64,000 nucleotides of DNA from Pedobacter miscanthi (GCF_003315595.1 NZ_QNQU01000018.1:1-64000); one strand, 5' to 3'. Counted from the stretch's first letter, positions 8,241 to 17,245 are shown. Numbers and translations are program-made. Notes: generated by a model not told the origin, from the letters alone.

Positions 8241-8279
8241 ACAAATGCATTTATACAATCACAAACTGTATGTGTATTC

Positions 8280-8450
8280 TTCGCAATCATATATATTATT
8301 TTCGCACAGGCATATAAAACTTTCACAATCGCATATATAATTTTCACAAAGGCGTATAAAATTTTCGCAATTGTATATATTATTTTCACACATATATATA
8401 AAATTTTCGCAATCGCGTATTAAATTTTCAAAAGCGCTTGTGTATTTTTT
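8280..8450. repeat. AT-rich tandem array with exact 21-bp period
   Basis: TTC(G/A)CA words start at 8280, 8301, 8322, 8343, 8364, 8385 and 8406, with degenerate units at 8427 and 8448, a strict 21-base spacing. The consensus is about TTCRCAANNGNRTATAWWATT. A further degraded unit may precede it near 8258. The period equals two helical turns, so the AT tracts are in phase and the DNA should be intrinsically curved. It is non-coding. Confidence 0.85.
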
Positions 8451-8561
8451 GCAATGATGTGTTTTATAACACCATTCGCTTATTATACAGTTTTAACTCT
8501 TATCCTATATTCATTTTTTAAATGTTTTGGAAATGTACGTCAGCATTTCTTGGGCTACTGC

Positions 8562-8732
8562 AGTCCCGCTATCGCTGCTAGTCCTCCCCCGATGAAAAAT
8601 CGTGGTCCGGGCTATCCGCTTTATCGGGTTTATTTTACAACGGTAGCTGTTTCATAGCAAAAACCCCTGTGTTTAGCCCCGATTGAATGGATGCCCCCGA
8701 TTCTTCATCGGAGCAGGAAGGAAAGCGGGACT
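8562..8732. repeat. 171-base palindromic element, copy 1
   Basis: It opens with AGTCCCGCT and closes with AGCGGGACT. Inside, CCCCGATGAAAAATCG pairs with CGATTCTTCATCGGAG-like sequence, so the whole element can fold into one long interrupted hairpin. Such mobile-looking palindromes are common in Bacteroidota intergenic DNA. Confidence 0.75.
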
Positions 8733-8875
8733 GCCGGTACCGACCAGCACAAGCACTGCGCTTCAAAATAATATTAATAAGCATAGCATATTCGCCTTTT
8801 ATATGCATTTATTCCAGTATTATCTTTAATTTTTAATGTTTTGGAAATCTACGTCAGCATTTCTTGGGCTACTGC

Positions 8876-9046
8876 AGTCCCGCTATCGCTGCTAGTCCTC
8901 CCCCGATGAAAAATCGTGGTCCGGGCTATCCGCTTTATCGGGTTTATTTTACAACGGTAGCTATTTCATAGCACCCTCCCCTGTGCTTAGCCCCGATTGG
9001 ATGGATGCCCCCGATTTTTCATCGGGGCAGGAAGGAAAGCGGGACT
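8876..9046. repeat. 171-base palindromic element, copy 2
   Basis: Same length and boundaries (AGTCCCGCT to AGCGGGACT) as the copy at 8562, with the inner arms CCCCGATGAAAAATCG and CGATTTTTCATCGGGG complementary without mismatch. Confidence 0.75.
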
Positions 9047-9190
9047 AACCCAAACCTACAAGCACTGCAATTGCGTTCCAAAATAATAGTAATAAACTTA
9101 GCATACTCGCCTTTTATGTGCGTTTATGCACTCTTATTTCAAATTTTTTAATGTTTTGAAAATGTACGTCAGCATTTATTGGGCTACTGC

Positions 9191-9361
9191 AGTCCCGCTA
9201 TCGCTGCTAGTCCTCCCCCGATGAAAAATCGTGGTCCGGGCTATCCGCTTTATCGGGTTTATTTTACAACGGTAGCTGTTTCATAGCAAAAACCCCAGTG
9301 TTTAGCCCCGATTGGATGGATGCACCCGATTTTTCATCGGGGCAGGAAGGAAAGCGGGACT
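9191..9361. repeat. 171-base palindromic element, copy 3
   Basis: Same boundaries and length as the two copies before it, with CGATTTTTCATCGGGG in the right arm. A truncated fourth copy follows at about 9507-9582. Confidence 0.75.
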
Positions 9362-9755
9362 GCCGGTACCGACCAGCACAAGCACTGCGCTCCAAAATGA
9401 TATTAATAAGTTTAGCATACTCGCCTTTTATATGCATTTATTCCAGTTTTATCTTTAATTTTTAATGTTTTGGAAATCTACGTCAGCATTTCTTGGGCTA
9501 CTGCAATCCCGCTATCTCTGCTAGTCCTACCCCGATGAAAAATCGGGGTCCGGGCTATTCGATTTATCGGGTTTATTTTACAAGAGTTCGTTTTTAGTAA
9601 AAAAAGAACCTATCCGAACCGATTAGCGCAACACCTGCGCTCCTAGATAAGCAAACAAATTAAATTTTATAAAATCACCGGCAAATTTAACTTAAGTGAA
9701 AAACGGTTAAGCGTTTTAACATGAACTTTGATTTAAACATTAAAAGAATATAATC

Positions 9756-10346
9756 ATGACATCAACAAATCAATCGGCTTTAAGCCTTTCCGGCGACGCT
9801 GTACAAACAGCCCGGTCGTTACAGAAACTATATTTTACACGTGCTGGTTTTTCTATTATCTGGGTAATACTGGTAACTGCCCTGGCTAAAGATAATACGG
9901 CCATTGCAACTGTTTTATTTATCGTTTACCCCGCATGGGATGCACTTGCCACCTATTTCGATATTCAGGCCAACCCTCCTGCTGCTAATAAAATGCCGCA
10001 ATATGTTAATATCGTTATCAGCATTGCCACCACACTGGGGGTAACATTGGCTTTGCAGAAAGGAATACCACAAGCCCTGATCGTATTTGGTGCATGGGCA
10101 ATCCTAACAGGCTTAATTCAGCTTATTTTAGGTTTACGTCGCCGTAAACAATTGGGCGGACAATGGCCAATGATCATCAGCGGGGCACAATCGATGCTTG
10201 CCGGCGGAGCTTTTATTGCCATGGCACATCAACCAAATCAGGGTATTACCACTTTAGCAGGTTATGCAGCTTTCGGTGCGTTTTACTTTTTAATTACAGC
10301 TTTCAGGTTATCGAAAACGATTAAAGTGGCAACAGCTAACGTTTAA
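9756..10346 (+). CDS. Multi-pass membrane protein, DUF308/HdeD-like
   Basis: A 196-residue inner-membrane protein with about six hydrophobic helices arranged as pairs. A cytosolic basic loop LGLRRRKQLGG near residue 128 and the repeated GAWAILTGLIQLILG / GAFYFLITAFRLS pattern recall the DUF308 (HdeD) family. The function is unknown; homologues are often linked to acid or general stress. It stands alone after the repeat region. ATG 9756 is preceded by AAAAGAATATAATC and no better start is seen. Confidence 0.7.
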   Translation: MTSTNQSALSLSGDAVQTARSLQKLYFTRAGFSIIWVILVTALAKDNTAIATVLFIVYPAWDALATYFDIQANPPAANKMPQYVNIVISIATTLGVTLALQKGIPQALIVFGAWAILTGLIQLILGLRRRKQLGGQWPMIISGAQSMLAGGAFIAMAHQPNQGITTLAGYAAFGAFYFLITAFRLSKTIKVATANV

Positions 10347-10454
10347 GTTTTAACAGCTATAATCTCAATTAAGCATAATAAATTTTACGATGAAAAATTG
10401 GGATGATGTTTCGTTCATTACATTTTATATTGCATGCCTGGCAAAGTCCAGGTA

Positions 10455-10536
10455 AACTTAGATTACTCAGGTGGTAATAAAATAAAGATTTTAATTATTT
10501 GACTTACATCCTAAGCCACCTGAAAACATCTAAGTT
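10455..10536. repeat. Imperfect inverted repeat in intergenic DNA
   Basis: AACTTAGATTACTCAGGTGG (10455-10474) is nearly complementary to the 21 bases at 10516-10536. The words ACTCAGGTGG / CCACCTGA also occur near 5940 and in the 35.2 kb repeats. With the terminator at 10631 this is all I see in the 358 bases from 10347 to 10704. Confidence 0.6.
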
Positions 10537-10630
10537 CTTAATAAACACTCTTTAATTGTGCATTCTATTTGCAATGCCATCTTAAATGTATGATGTGAAA
10601 AAATTACTGTTAGAAAACAGTTGGCACATT

Positions 10631-10662
10631 AAAAAGGCCGTCATTAAAATGACGGCCTTTTT
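10631..10662. terminator. Bidirectional terminator
   Basis: Perfect 13-bp stem AAAAAGGCCGTCA / TGACGGCCTTTTT with a six-base loop between the convergent membrane-protein gene and OsmC gene; it can serve both. Confidence 0.9.
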
Positions 10663-10704
10663 CGGCTTTTTTATCGCGCTCAATTACAAAACCAAATCAT
10701 TTTA

Positions 10705-11130
10705 CTACTGATAACTAACCGTCAGTTCGATCTCGATACCCGCCAGTGCTTTAGAAATAACACAGTTTTCTTTGGCTAAAAAAGCCTGCTTTTCAAACTC
10801 TTCTGCCGATATACCTGCTATTGCTGATGCCTGAAGCTCAAGATCAATCCGTGTAATGCCTCCCTTTGCCATATCTAAAGTTACTGCTGCATTAGTGCTT
10901 AGCTCACCTGCTGTATAACCCTGTTGCGATAAAGCATAGGTAATGGCCATGGTAAAACAACCGGCGTGTGCTGCTGCCAGCAGTTCTTCAGGATTGGATC
11001 CGATGCCATCAGCAAAACGGGTATTAAAAGAATATTGTGTTTCGTTAAGTACACCACTTTGGGTACTGAGGTGGCCAGAGCCCGACTTAAGGTCGCCCTG
11101 CCAAAAAGCTTTCGCTGTTCTTTTCATCAT
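10705..11130 (-). CDS. OsmC-family peroxiredoxin
   Basis: Cytosolic organic-hydroperoxide reductase of the OsmC subgroup, 141 residues. The redox pair is Cys58 in AAAHAGCFTMA and Cys123 in KENCVISKAL, both in their family positions, and GIGSNPEELLAAA is the typical preceding loop. It reduces organic peroxides with thiol cofactors. The length is normal for the family. It is convergent with the gene at 9756 and 85 bases downstream of a Crp/Fnr gene. Confidence 0.92.
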   Translation of the reverse strand: MMKRTAKAFWQGDLKSGSGHLSTQSGVLNETQYSFNTRFADGIGSNPEELLAAAHAGCFTMAITYALSQQGYTAGELSTNAAVTLDMAKGGITRIDLELQASAIAGISAEEFEKQAFLAKENCVISKALAGIEIELTVSYQ

Positions 11131-11215
11131 GTTGAATTTTATAATCCAAAATTCTGCTTAAAGAACCGGTGTTTTTTTCACCTAAGTTAAAACCAGGGAA
11201 ATAAAAGTAAATTTT

Positions 11216-11803
11216 TTATCTTTTAATCCGCTTTCGGATACGGCTTAATGATGGATTGGTGATACCCAGGAATGAAGAGATATGATAAGCCGGAATACGT
11301 TCAATAATATTAGGATGCTCTTCCAGTAACCTGAGAAATCTTTGCTCATGCGAGAAGAAAATAAACTCTTCGGTACGCGATTGTGCATAGGCAAAAAAGG
11401 TTTCGGCCAGTAACCTGCCAAACTTACCCCAGTTCAGGTTTCTTTCGTACAAAGCATTAAGATCACGGTACGAAATAAAGATAATTTCTGAATCTTCCAT
11501 GGCTTCGATAAAATACCAGCAGGGGTTTCGTGATATGAAACTCCTGAACGAAACTACAAACTGGTTCTCTGAAAAAAAGAACAGGTTTTTTTCCTCCCCG
11601 CCTTCCGGATCGCGGTAAAAAATCCGGAATATTCCTTTCACCACCAAACCCAGGTCGTTACAAACCATGCTTTGCATATTAAAATAATCGCCTTTTGCTA
11701 TTTTCCGGGGTTTCCATAAAGGCAGGCTTTCTGTAATATCCTGATCGGTTAAGGACGCGAAGTTTTTCAGGTGGCTGGTTAATATTTCGTTTTTGTTGTC
11801 CAT
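11216..11803 (-). CDS. Crp/Fnr-family transcriptional regulator
   Basis: A 195-residue regulator with an N-terminal cyclic-nucleotide-binding-like barrel (residues 20-130) and a short C-terminal HTH (ERIPAYHISSFLGITNPSLS). The barrel lacks a clear cAMP-binding Arg-Ser motif, as is usual for the many Bacteroidota paralogues of this type. There are no Fnr-type iron-sulfur cysteines. It may control the OsmC gene next to it; target and effector are unknown. Confidence 0.85.
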   Translation of the reverse strand: MDNKNEILTSHLKNFASLTDQDITESLPLWKPRKIAKGDYFNMQSMVCNDLGLVVKGIFRIFYRDPEGGEEKNLFFFSENQFVVSFRSFISRNPCWYFIEAMEDSEIIFISYRDLNALYERNLNWGKFGRLLAETFFAYAQSRTEEFIFFSHEQRFLRLLEEHPNIIERIPAYHISSFLGITNPSLSRIRKRIKR

Positions 11804-11936
11804 AATGGGATACCGGTAATCATCAAAATTTATATTGCATCGTTCAGAAACGATAAAACAGGTTAAAATTCGGGATTGCTTAATCTTTAAATTTTCACTT
11901 AAGTTAAAATTACGTTACAAGTTAGCATAAAAACAA

Positions 11937-11972
11937 AAAAGATGACCGGATTAAATTATCAGATCATCTTTT
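11937..11972 (-). terminator. Terminator of the ABM monooxygenase gene
   Basis: AAAAGATGA pairs with TCATCTTTT, and on the minus strand the stem is followed by a T-rich run (11930-11940). It lies 30 bases past the stop at 12002. Confidence 0.65.
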
Positions 11973-12001
11973 AAGAATATGCAAAGGAGCAAATTATTGA
12001 C

Positions 12002-12298
12002 TTAGAGTTCGTGTGTTAATGTTACCTCGCGGTTCTTTAACAGCGGAACAATTTGAGCAACAACAATATCCTGGTAATGCGAACTATTGCGGTGTGCATT
12101 TAACGCCTCTTGATCTGCATAAGCTTCATTAAGCATTATTATGTTTGGGTCGGTATTATCCTGATAAGCTTTATAATATAAATTGCCTGCTTCGGCCCTG
12201 CTTTTTTCAGCAAGTTCGGGTAAACAGTCTAATACTGTATCAATTTCGCCTGCTGTTACCTGCCATTTGGCGAATACATGTATGTTTTGCTTGTTCAT
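12002..12298 (-). CDS. Antibiotic biosynthesis monooxygenase (ABM) domain protein
   Basis: A 98-residue dimeric ferredoxin-like ABM protein of the YgiN quinol monooxygenase type. The family pattern FAKWQVTAGEIDTV...ARAEAGNLYY...NEAYADQEALNAHRNSSHYQ is clear. Such proteins act on quinones or other small electrophiles without a cofactor. It sits between the DJ-1/PfpI gene and a Crp/Fnr gene, all on the minus strand, suggesting an electrophile or oxidative-stress cluster. Confidence 0.85.
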   Translation of the reverse strand: MNKQNIHVFAKWQVTAGEIDTVLDCLPELAEKSRAEAGNLYYKAYQDNTDPNIIMLNEAYADQEALNAHRNSSHYQDIVVAQIVPLLKNREVTLTHEL

Positions 12299-12362
12299 AT
12301 TTTTTTTTAATGAATGAATGATTGACTGAATTATTGAATTAAGGAATGATATATTTCAATAA

Positions 12363-13043
12363 TTAAGCTTTTACATTTTCTAACAAGGCTACAATTTTTT
12401 CGCCTACACCTTTGGCCGATGCGGGGTTTTGTCCGGTAACGATATTACCATCAACAATACTATTAGCCGACCATGGGGAAGCAGCATGGAAGATAGCTCC
12501 CTGTGCAGTTAACGCAGTTTGCAAGTCGAAAGGAACATCTGCCCTGGCATAATTATCTTCCTCTTCCGTAGTAAAGGAAACAATGTTTTTACCATTTACC
12601 AGATAAGAACCATCACTTAATTTTACATTGAGCAATGAAACCGGACCATGACAAACGGCACCAACGATGGCATTGCGTTCGTAAGTTTCGGCAATTACCT
12701 GTTTTAATAAAGGAGCCTCGGGCATATCAACCATTGGAGCCAATCCACCCGGTATAAATATGGCATCGTACGTGTTTACATTAATGGTTTCCAGTTTAAC
12801 AGCCTTTTGCATATCTGCCCAGCCTTTACCTGTTAAAAATTTAAGATTATCGGGATCATCGGCCAGGTTCAGCGCATCCAGGTATGGGGTATCGCCTGAT
12901 AAACTGGCAAAATCAATCTGATAACCTGCTTTTTCAAATTCGGCATAAGGATGCGCTACTTCGGGTAAAAAGGTACCTGTTCTTCTGTTGTGTGTACCAA
13001 TAACATTTGCATTGGAAACGATAATTAAAACTTGCTTTTTCAT
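12363..13043 (-). CDS. DJ-1/PfpI (Hsp31-like) class I glutamine-amidotransferase-fold protein
   Basis: A 226-residue cytosolic protein with the nucleophile elbow AVCHGP (Cys131, His132), the FIPGGLAPMVDMPE loop and an N-terminal Glu28, matching the Hsp31-like branch of DJ-1/PfpI that acts as a glyoxalase III, deglycase or chaperone. ATG 13043 is preferred over upstream in-frame ATGs (up to 13109), because AATAAGGTT lies just before it and the beta-strand KQVLIIVSNAN begins there. A single 64-base gap separates it from the ABM gene. Confidence 0.88.
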   Translation of the reverse strand: MKKQVLIIVSNANVIGTHNRRTGTFLPEVAHPYAEFEKAGYQIDFASLSGDTPYLDALNLADDPDNLKFLTGKGWADMQKAVKLETINVNTYDAIFIPGGLAPMVDMPEAPLLKQVIAETYERNAIVGAVCHGPVSLLNVKLSDGSYLVNGKNIVSFTTEEEDNYARADVPFDLQTALTAQGAIFHAASPWSANSIVDGNIVTGQNPASAKGVGEKIVALLENVKA

Positions 13044-13140
13044 AACCTTATTTTTTGTGATGTTTAAAATCTGTTGATTGTTGTTATTTACATCACAAAA
13101 TTGCATCATAAGGCTATATCAAAAGGAGGAGCCAACGCAC

Positions 13141-13169
13141 AAAAAAAGTGTGACCGGAATCACACTTTT
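13141..13169 (-). terminator. Terminator of the second Crp/Fnr gene
   Basis: AAAAGTGTGA / TCACACTTTT stem with a six-base loop, directly followed by T on the minus strand, eight bases past the stop at 13177. Confidence 0.75.
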
Positions 13170-13176
13170 AATCCGT

Positions 13177-13746
13177 TTAACCTGAATAAAGGCGGCTTAA
13201 CGTTTCTCTGCTTACACCGAGATACTCTGCTATATATTTCTTAGGGATTTTTTGCATCAGGTGGGGATACAACTGACCAAACTCTTCGTAGCGCTGCTGT
13301 GGCGTACCAGATAACAGTGAAATAATTCTGCGTTGCTGTGCAACATAACCATTGGTGAGTTTAACGCGGAAAAAATGTTCCATTTTATGCAATTCGGCCG
13401 ATAAAGTTTCCCTGCCTTCCAATGTAGTGCATAACACTTCGGCATCTGCCATGCAAAGGATGTGCAGAGTGGTGTTTTTTTGATTAAAGTAGGCCTGGTA
13501 ATCGGTCATCCACCAGTTTGGTCCGGCAAATTGTATAATGTACTCCTTCCCTTCTTCGTTGAGGAAAAACATCCTGAAAATACCCGATAGTACCAGAAAC
13601 TCATACTTCGCATGGTCTCCTTCCTGCAACAGGTACTGGTTTTTCTTTACCCTGCGCAGGGTGAAAAAACTTTTAATGCGTTCGTATTCTGTATCGGTAA
13701 GTTCAATAATTTCTTCAAGGTGTTTCCGTAGTCTGTCCATCGCCAA
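13177..13746 (-). CDS. Crp/Fnr-family transcriptional regulator
   Basis: A 189-residue regulator with cNMP-binding barrel (about 15-125, LLQEGDHAKYEFLVLSGIFR) and C-terminal HTH IPKKYIAEYLGVSRETLSRL. It resembles the paralogue at 11216 and lies upstream of the DJ-1/PfpI and ABM genes, which it may control. The start is ATG 13746; a second ATG six bases later is equally possible. Confidence 0.86.
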   Translation of the reverse strand: MAMDRLRKHLEEIIELTDTEYERIKSFFTLRRVKKNQYLLQEGDHAKYEFLVLSGIFRMFFLNEEGKEYIIQFAGPNWWMTDYQAYFNQKNTTLHILCMADAEVLCTTLEGRETLSAELHKMEHFFRVKLTNGYVAQQRRIISLLSGTPQQRYEEFGQLYPHLMQKIPKKYIAEYLGVSRETLSRLYSG

Positions 13747-13792
13747 TAAACTTACTAAAAATCTGTTTGATGGAGATCAATCGCCGATTATT

Positions 13793-14599
13793 TTAAGCTA
13801 ATGCTGCTGTTGGATTGTAGCCGAACTGCTTTTTAAAAGCAAAAGAAAAATGCGAAAGGTTTTCGAAACCCACATCAAAATAAACGTCTGATGGTTTTTG
13901 CTTCTTCTCCGATATCAGGTAATGTGCCAGTTGCAGGCGTTTATGGGTAAGCCACTTTTCGGGTGTGCTGTTAAAGGCTTTTTTAAAGTCGCGTTTAAAC
14001 GTGGTGAGGCTTCTGCCGGTAAGATAGCCGAACCTTGCTGCGGGCAGGTTAAACATAAAGTTCTTTTCCATAAAATCCATCAGGTCTATTTTTCCGGGTT
14101 CTTCAAGCTGGCCTAATAACTGGTCGGCATTTTTATCAATGGCGCGCAACACCCTTATTGCTTCTTCTATTTTAAAGGTAGCCAGATCGGCTGGTAAAGC
14201 ATCGGCCAGTTTAAAATACGGCGTTAGGGAATTAAAAAGGCTTTCGAGCAGCGGATGGTCTTCAAATTCCATTAAACCAATTGCCGGGTACACGGGCTGT
14301 TCAACTGGGTTCGCGGTATAAAACTGTCGCAATATCTCCTTTCTGAATACTATGGAAACCGCAATGCAGGGTTCGCCGTCAAGGGGTAACTTACTCATTC
14401 TGCCCAGCTGGTTACGCGGGAAAAGAATGGTATCGCCTGCATAAAAACTATAATTTTGATCAGCAGCAGCAATCCTTACCTCGCCCGAAATTACCCTTAC
14501 CAGGGCAGGGTTTGGGAGAATCAGTTCGCGACTGTAATGTGCTTCTTTTTTACAGGATATAAATATTTCCGGTACGCTGGTAACGGTTAATGCTTCCAT
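13793..14599 (-). CDS. AraC-family regulator, CRM/Exs-type
   Basis: A 268-residue regulator with an N-terminal cupin-like sensing part (AGDTILFPRNQLG about residue 55) and a C-terminal double HTH ending DVYFDVGFENLSHFSFAFKKQFG-type sequence, with YNPTAAL at the end. It is the last gene of a three-gene minus-strand set with two NAD(P)-dependent oxidoreductases (10-base gap to the nearer one), so it probably controls them. Confidence 0.85.
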   Translation of the reverse strand: MEALTVTSVPEIFISCKKEAHYSRELILPNPALVRVISGEVRIAAADQNYSFYAGDTILFPRNQLGRMSKLPLDGEPCIAVSIVFRKEILRQFYTANPVEQPVYPAIGLMEFEDHPLLESLFNSLTPYFKLADALPADLATFKIEEAIRVLRAIDKNADQLLGQLEEPGKIDLMDFMEKNFMFNLPAARFGYLTGRSLTTFKRDFKKAFNSTPEKWLTHKRLQLAHYLISEKKQKPSDVYFDVGFENLSHFSFAFKKQFGYNPTAALA

Positions 14600-14609
14600 A
14601 TTGTTAAAA

Positions 14610-15266
14610 TTAATGAAATTTCTCCTGATAATGGCGGATGTCGGTATTGTTCAGCAATTGTTTTTCGGTGCCGTTTTTAGCCACACCAATCAGGCAGCTG
14701 GCCAGAGTAGCTACGTCTATACTGAATTTATCTGAAAACAGATCGAGCACATTGGTGATGTACCTCGCAATGGTTGGTATAAGTGCTCGTTTATGATGAG
14801 GGTCAGATGGTTTAATAAATGCCGGCCTGAACAGATAAACCGTATTGCCCAACAAAGCCAGCGCCTTTTCGGTACGTCCCTTAATCCTGCCCTGCAAAGA
14901 AATCCCCTTTTCTTCCTGACTGGCCGACACACCGCTCACAAAACAGAAACGCAGTTGCAGATTAAGGGCTAATAGTTCCTTTGCGGCGTAGGTGGCATAA
15001 TCATAAGTAATTTTAATATATTCTGCCTTACTTACTGCCGATTGTGGCACACCCAGGCACCAGATACAGGCATCGGCTTTAAGGTGCCGGGCAATATCAC
15101 GATAGTTTAAAAAATCTTTAATCACCAGTTCTTTTAACTTCGAATGATTAAAACCTGAACTTCTGCGCACCAGTGATACCACTTCTGTAACTGTTATATC
15201 GGCCAATAGCTGTTTTAAAACCTCCTGACCTAAAAAACCGGTTGTGCCTGTAAGGATAACTTTCAT
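14610..15266 (-). CDS. NAD(P)-binding Rossmann protein, atypical SDR
   Basis: A 218-residue soluble protein beginning with the dinucleotide-binding motif KVILTGTTGFLGQEVLKQL. WCLGVPQSAVSKAEYIKITYDYA follows, as in the NAD(P)H-binding/epimerase proteins related to HTATIP2. The substrate is unknown and no full Y-x3-K catalytic set is evident. It lies 69 bases downstream of the SDR at 15336 and just upstream of an AraC regulator. Confidence 0.78.
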   Translation of the reverse strand: MKVILTGTTGFLGQEVLKQLLADITVTEVVSLVRRSSGFNHSKLKELVIKDFLNYRDIARHLKADACIWCLGVPQSAVSKAEYIKITYDYATYAAKELLALNLQLRFCFVSGVSASQEEKGISLQGRIKGRTEKALALLGNTVYLFRPAFIKPSDPHHKRALIPTIARYITNVLDLFSDKFSIDVATLASCLIGVAKNGTEKQLLNNTDIRHYQEKFH

Positions 15267-15335
15267 AATGGGTTGCTTAAATATTTGCCCTTTAAAATGC
15301 CAGAATTATGGTTAACTGATCTGAATTTAACAAAA

Positions 15336-16379
15336 TTACTTCACAATTTTTAAACGGATCAGACTCTCGGCAGTAGCCACTATGGCCTCTTCAGCAGAAC
15401 GTGGCTTCCACCCTAATAAACGTACTGCTTTTTCATTGGTGGTGTTCATCATGTAGCCCAGAAATGGAATAATGGCTTTTGCTGTCGGATTAGTTAAAGC
15501 AGCAACCCTTACCAATGTATTTGGCAACTCTTTGGTGCTGATCTTCTCTCCCAGCGCCCCCACATGCTTTTTAAGTATTTTAGCCACTTCTACCATCCAG
15601 ATACTTTCGCCTGCAGTGGCTATAAAACGTTGTCCGTTTGCTGCCGGATTGGTCATCGCCCTTAAATGAAGGTCGGCAACATCGCGTACATCAACATAAG
15701 AAGAGTTTACTTTCGGACTTCCGGCCATTTTACCTTCCAGTATATTCTGAAGAAAATGAATGGAGTGCGAATAATCGGCACTTAACACCGGACCCAAAAC
15801 ACCAACCGGATTAATAACTGAAAGTTCGAGACCTGCGCCTTCTTTTTCGATAAAATCCCAGGCTGCACGTTCTGCCAGTGTTTTCGATTTTTGATAAGCA
15901 GGCACTTTACCGCTGGTATCAGTCCAGTCGTTTTCGGTAAAGGGCTCGGTTTGTGGTTTATGTCCGTAAACAATTGCACCAACTGCTGAGGTGAGCACCA
16001 CACGTTTAACCCCTGCCTCGCGAGCTGCACGTAATACACGGAGAACCCCTTCTCGGGCAGGGATAATCATTTCATCCTCATGTTTATAAACATTTATCGG
16101 GGTTGGCGAAGCCACATGTAAAACATAAGTACAACCACTTACGGCTTCGCTCCAATTGGTATCAGAGCCCAGTTCTGCTGTGATGAACGATAAGCGGTCG
16201 CCGGCTTCCACACCACCTTCGCGCAACATGGCCCTTACTTCGGCTTCACGGCTGAGCGACCTGAGCGTAGTTCTTACCCTATAGCCTGCATTTAATAATT
16301 GTAATATACAATGTACTGCGATAAACCCAGAGCCTCCGGTTACCAGTACAAATTTTTCGTTATTCGAATTTGTTGTCAT
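15336..16379 (-). CDS. Extended SDR, dihydroflavonol-4-reductase-like
   Basis: A 347-residue NADPH-dependent aldehyde/ketone reductase of the extended SDR class. GGSGFIAVHCI is the cofactor motif, YVLHVASPTP the following strand, and Tyr and Lys of YQKSK form the catalytic pair. It resembles dihydroflavonol 4-reductase and yeast methylglyoxal reductase GRE2. ATG 16379 (MTTNSN) fits better than ATG 16403, though no Shine-Dalgarno separates the two. It heads the set with the Rossmann protein and AraC gene. Confidence 0.83.
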   Translation of the reverse strand: MTTNSNNEKFVLVTGGSGFIAVHCILQLLNAGYRVRTTLRSLSREAEVRAMLREGGVEAGDRLSFITAELGSDTNWSEAVSGCTYVLHVASPTPINVYKHEDEMIIPAREGVLRVLRAAREAGVKRVVLTSAVGAIVYGHKPQTEPFTENDWTDTSGKVPAYQKSKTLAERAAWDFIEKEGAGLELSVINPVGVLGPVLSADYSHSIHFLQNILEGKMAGSPKVNSSYVDVRDVADLHLRAMTNPAANGQRFIATAGESIWMVEVAKILKKHVGALGEKISTKELPNTLVRVAALTNPTAKAIIPFLGYMMNTTNEKAVRLLGWKPRSAEEAIVATAESLIRLKIVK

Positions 16380-16495
16380 CTGATTAATGATTTGATACAA
16401 CAAATATCTACTGAATATTTTTCCGCAACTTTGTTTAAAAGTCCGATTTTCCTTTGTTTAAAGGTCGCGGTTTATGAAGTTTTTAAGGTTTACAT

Positions 16496-16690
16496 TTAAC
16501 CTTCTATCAGTAACATCTTATCCTGAAGGTCAAAAGTGATCCTTTTCCCAAGCCAGTTAATCCAAATAATGCCGTCGTAAATTAAGCCCTCTACAAACCA
16601 GATGGGATTATTTTGGGGTGGATGATATACTATAAAGCTACAATAATATGGGCTTTTCTGGTTTAAAACTGATTCTACTTTGATATTCAT
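16496..16690 (-). CDS. Small hypothetical protein
   Basis: A 64-residue reading frame rich in aromatic and beta-prone residues (SPYYCSFIVYHPP, GIIWINWLGKRITFD). I do not recognise it. It is flanked by a 116-base gap to the SDR start and is the only candidate in that interval. Its amino-acid mix looks protein-like but it lacks a good ribosome-binding site, so it is uncertain. Confidence 0.45.
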   Translation of the reverse strand: MNIKVESVLNQKSPYYCSFIVYHPPQNNPIWFVEGLIYDGIIWINWLGKRITFDLQDKMLLIEG

Positions 16691-16843
16691 CCGACTGGTT
16701 TAAGTAGCATATAAGTTTTTTAAAGATCATCATAACTTGCCACAACGCACATTTTAACCTCTAAATAGACGATTTTACCCCCTGTTCGTATGCGGATACA
16801 AGCTTAATTTTGGTATTAAGAATTTCCTAAAATTGTGTGACTT

Positions 16844-17245
16844 ATGCGTTTCCTTGTTTTTAGCCTGCTTATGGGGTTAATGTTTTTAAACGTTAAATCC
16901 GTTTATGCATCTGATGATTATCCAACAGGATGTATCATTAAATATAATGGCCAGGCCCGTGTATATACTGATTTTAAGTTTACGGATTCGAGCTCTTGCA
17001 GGCACTACTCCTTAGCGGTTGATTATGTTATCGGAGAGCTGCCACAGGAAGTATCTATATCCTATACGTCGCCTTACAGGGGCACCTGTACCGTTGATGG
17101 CGCTACCAAAGGTACCAATGTAATTATCAGTTCGATTGAGAAACCGGAAGCGAAGGATAACGTTGCCACTACCAGCCTTATTGCTATCATCGTTTTAAGT
17201 ATGGTACTGGGATCTTTTACATTAAGGTTTTACTTTCTTGGGTAA
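16844..17245 (+). CDS. Small exported protein with C-terminal membrane helix
   Basis: A 133-residue protein of unknown function. A signal peptide (residues 1-22, ending VYA) is followed by a short extracytoplasmic domain with three cysteines (TGCII, SSCRH, RGTCTV) and a C-terminal hydrophobic helix (about 108-130). It looks like a small periplasmic domain anchored in the inner membrane. Its last 24 bases overlap the 3' end of the convergent MFS gene. Confidence 0.65.
   Translation: MRFLVFSLLMGLMFLNVKSVYASDDYPTGCIIKYNGQARVYTDFKFTDSSSCRHYSLAVDYVIGELPQEVSISYTSPYRGTCTVDGATKGTNVIISSIEKPEAKDNVATTSLIAIIVLSMVLGSFTLRFYFLG

Larger units (their letters stand above)
8521..9590. repeat. 314/315-bp tandem repeat, three full units plus a partial
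   Basis: The word AATGTTTTGG/AA begins at 8521, 8835, 9150 and 9464, giving periods of 314, 315 and 314. Units are nearly identical and each contains a 171-base imperfect palindrome; the fourth unit stops inside the palindrome near 9582. Together with the 21-bp array this fills most of the 1,580 bases between 8176 and 9755, in which I see no credible gene. Confidence 0.9.

Noticed and set aside
8280..8450. CRISPR-like array
   Set aside because: Units are 21 bases without unique spacers and no cas genes are present.
8454..8657. Plus-strand frame of 67 codons
   Set aside because: It falls in the 314-bp palindromic repeat and is not kept open in the other copies.
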